Under the pieces are notes generated by a model, which worked only from the letters and a program-made list of their open reading frames with translations, ran no database searches and had not been told where the DNA came from. A DNA stretch of 6,768 nt from an uncultured Mucilaginibacter sp. GTDB lineage: Bacteria > Bacteroidota > Bacteroidia > Sphingobacteriales > Sphingobacteriaceae. Each line of letters begins with the position of its first letter. The first letter of the stretch is position 1. Of the stretch, positions 6,101 to 6,768 are shown one piece after another. The stretch covers positions 1 to 6,768 of the forward strand of contig CAISKH010000173.1 in NCBI GenBank assembly GCA_903885865.1, read 5' to 3'. The position numbers and the translations under genes were made by a program.

Positions 6101-6131
6101 CAAATATAGGAGTTTGCGGCTCCGATAGCAA
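6101..6131 (-). promoter_or_regulatory. ettA promoter
   Basis: On the minus strand, TTG (6129-6131), 20 bp and TATATTTG (6101-6108) fit the Bacteroidota consensus. The -33 box lies only eight bases after the toxin stop codon. Transcription should begin near 6095, giving a leader of about 65 nt that contains the palindrome at 6051-6068. Confidence 0.75.
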
Positions 6132-6139
6132 TGTGCGGG

Positions 6140-6451
6140 TTATTCTTCTTCCCTAAAAGCCGGATTGTTAGAGAGAAGCCTGGCATGGTGGTGGATGGAT
6201 AGAATATTGATCTGTTTTTCAGATGCTATCTCATAAATGATCCTGTAATTTCTGAAAATAAGTTCTCTAAGGCTTTTGTTATTTAATTCAGGAACAATCC
6301 TGCCTGATAAGGGCTGTTTGGGCAGGTTGTTAATTGCATCTTCAATTTTCTGTTTTTCTAAAATGGCATACTTTACAGAATCCCGCTTGATATAATCAAC
6401 AATTTCTTTCAGATCAAATCTTGCCGTTTTAGATAAAACTATTTTAACCAC
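6140..6451 (-). CDS. Type II toxin, RelE/ParE family
   Basis: This 103-residue basic protein has the RelE/ParE fold pattern. It opens with the N-terminal strand VKIVLSKTARFDLKEIVDYI, a helical hairpin (about 12-43) and the LPKQPLSGRIVPEL segment (43-56). It closes with the core strands LRELIFRNYRIIYEI (61-75) and INILSIHHHARLL (81-93). Arg67/Arg70 and the C-terminal histidine-rich strand fit the ParE-like subgroup. Whether it cleaves mRNA (RelE) or poisons gyrase (ParE) cannot be read from sequence alone. The start is GTG at 6449-6451. The frame is closed by TAA a few codons upstream with no ATG between, and no internal Met exists, so GTG is well supported. It overlaps the antitoxin by 13 bp with no visible ribosome binding site, pointing to translation coupled to the antitoxin. 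Confidence 0.88.
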   Translation of the reverse strand: MVKIVLSKTARFDLKEIVDYIKRDSVKYAILEKQKIEDAINNLPKQPLSGRIVPELNNKSLRELIFRNYRIIYEIASEKQINILSIHHHARLLSNNPAFREEE

Positions 6452-6624
6452 TCGTTCATTTCTTTTTTAACATCATCCCAATCCAACCCCTCGCCGTTCT
6501 CAATTTCTTTTTGCGCCAATTCAACCTTTTGTAAAAGCAATACCCGCTCTACCAGGTCATCAACAGAAAAGGTATCGGGCATGTGTTCAACAAGTGCTGC
6601 AACTTTATCTTTTGTAAGCATCAT
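6439..6624 (-). CDS. Antitoxin partner of the RelE/ParE toxin
   Basis: This 61-residue acidic protein lies directly upstream of the toxin in the usual antitoxin-first order. The sequence is helical: an N-terminal segment (3-14), the DTFSVDDLVERVLLLQKVELAQKEIENGE helices (17-45), and an amphipathic C-terminal helix DWDDVKKEMNEWLK (48-61) of the kind that wraps around RelE/ParE toxins. I recall short proteins of this pattern (LP-D-FS-DEL-ER...EKVE) beside ParE-like toxins in Bacteroidota and cyanobacteria, but cannot name a family. No obvious ribbon-helix-helix or AbrB DNA-binding domain is seen. Two adjacent ATGs (6622-6624 and 6619-6621) are possible starts; the AAAGGAG site is three bases from the first and six from the second, so the second may be used, removing one Met. 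Confidence 0.78.
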   Translation of the reverse strand: MMLTKDKVAALVEHMPDTFSVDDLVERVLLLQKVELAQKEIENGEGLDWDDVKKEMNEWLK

Positions 6625-6627
6625 TAA

Positions 6628-6634
6628 CTCCTTT
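6628..6634 (-). promoter_or_regulatory. Strong Shine-Dalgarno site of the antitoxin
   Basis: AAAGGAG on the minus strand is the only near-perfect Shine-Dalgarno sequence before a gene in this window. Its spacing favours the second of the two adjacent ATG codons (six bases) over the first (three bases). Confidence 0.65.
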
Positions 6635-6645
6635 AATTACATAAG

Positions 6646-6675
6646 CAAATATACAATTTTTCCGGGAGTTGCAAA
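6646..6675 (-). promoter_or_regulatory. Toxin-antitoxin operon promoter
   Basis: On the minus strand, TTTG (6672-6675), 18 bp and TATATTTG (6646-6653) fit the Bacteroidota consensus; the -7 box is identical to that of ettA. Transcription should begin near 6640, leaving a leader of about 15 nt that holds the AAAGGAG site. I see no clear palindromic operator overlapping it. Confidence 0.75.
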
Positions 6676-6768
6676 TTTCAGACAACGGGGTTGAAGCAAT
6701 AAAGGATTCTATAAAACTAAATGGATTAAGTTTTTTTTTTAAACCGATAAATAAGTTACTTTTAAACC

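Noticed and set aside
6089..6142. Terminator after the toxin gene
   Set aside because: Only a 4-bp GGAG/CTCC pairing without a T tract is visible; the ettA promoter occupies this space instead, and read-through into ettA cannot be excluded.
6731..6768. Ten-base T run and repeated TTTAAACC (6738-6745 and 6761-6768) near the right edge
   Set aside because: No hairpin precedes the T run, and the repeat is short and A/T-rich. The window ends before context could show whether it belongs to a gene or terminator.

Overview
The window looks like chromosomal DNA of a Bacteroidota bacterium, most likely family Sphingobacteriaceae (Mucilaginibacter/Pedobacter-like). This rests on the 5' end of a 16S rRNA gene at the left edge, promoters of the Bacteroidota type (TTG/TTTG, 18-20 bp, TAnnTTTG), a Bacteroidota-type omega subunit and a DUF4835/PorD protein. 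The genus is a guess from the 16S fragment and the gene content, not a computed placement.

Layout. Positions 1-112 are the first part of a 16S rRNA gene on the minus strand, cut by the window edge. Positions 113 to about 480 are its transcribed leader. The leader holds several inverted repeats, including a 73-bp element built of seven-base units. Two near-identical rRNA promoters (486-515 and 581-611) drive this operon leftward. I see no gene or convincing site between 612 and 777. On the plus strand a promoter at 778-808 almost touches the start codon of bamD. It reads bamD (outer-membrane protein assembly lipoprotein) and rpoZ (RNA polymerase omega), and the pair ends at an intrinsic terminator (2132-2154). 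That terminator lies inside an inverted pair of a C/G-rich intergenic repeat whose right copy abuts the start codon of coaBC. coaBC (coenzyme A synthesis) and porD (type IX secretion-associated, DUF4835) overlap by four bases and form one transcription unit.

On the minus strand, converging with porD, lies ettA (ABC-F translation factor) with its own promoter and a roughly 65-nt leader containing a perfect 18-bp palindrome. Upstream of it is a two-gene type II toxin-antitoxin module (antitoxin then RelE/ParE toxin, 13-bp overlap, GTG toxin start), again with its own promoter. Positions 6676-6768 contain no gene I can recognise.

Most genes are core functions tied to growth: ribosome production, RNA polymerase, translation, CoA supply, and outer-membrane assembly and secretion. 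The toxin-antitoxin pair is the only accessory module. I found no previously undescribed multi-gene system. The points most worth a second look are the apparently leaderless bamD mRNA, the seven-base-unit hairpin in the rRNA leader, the repeat-embedded coaBC start, and the substituted decarboxylase active-site residues in CoaBC.
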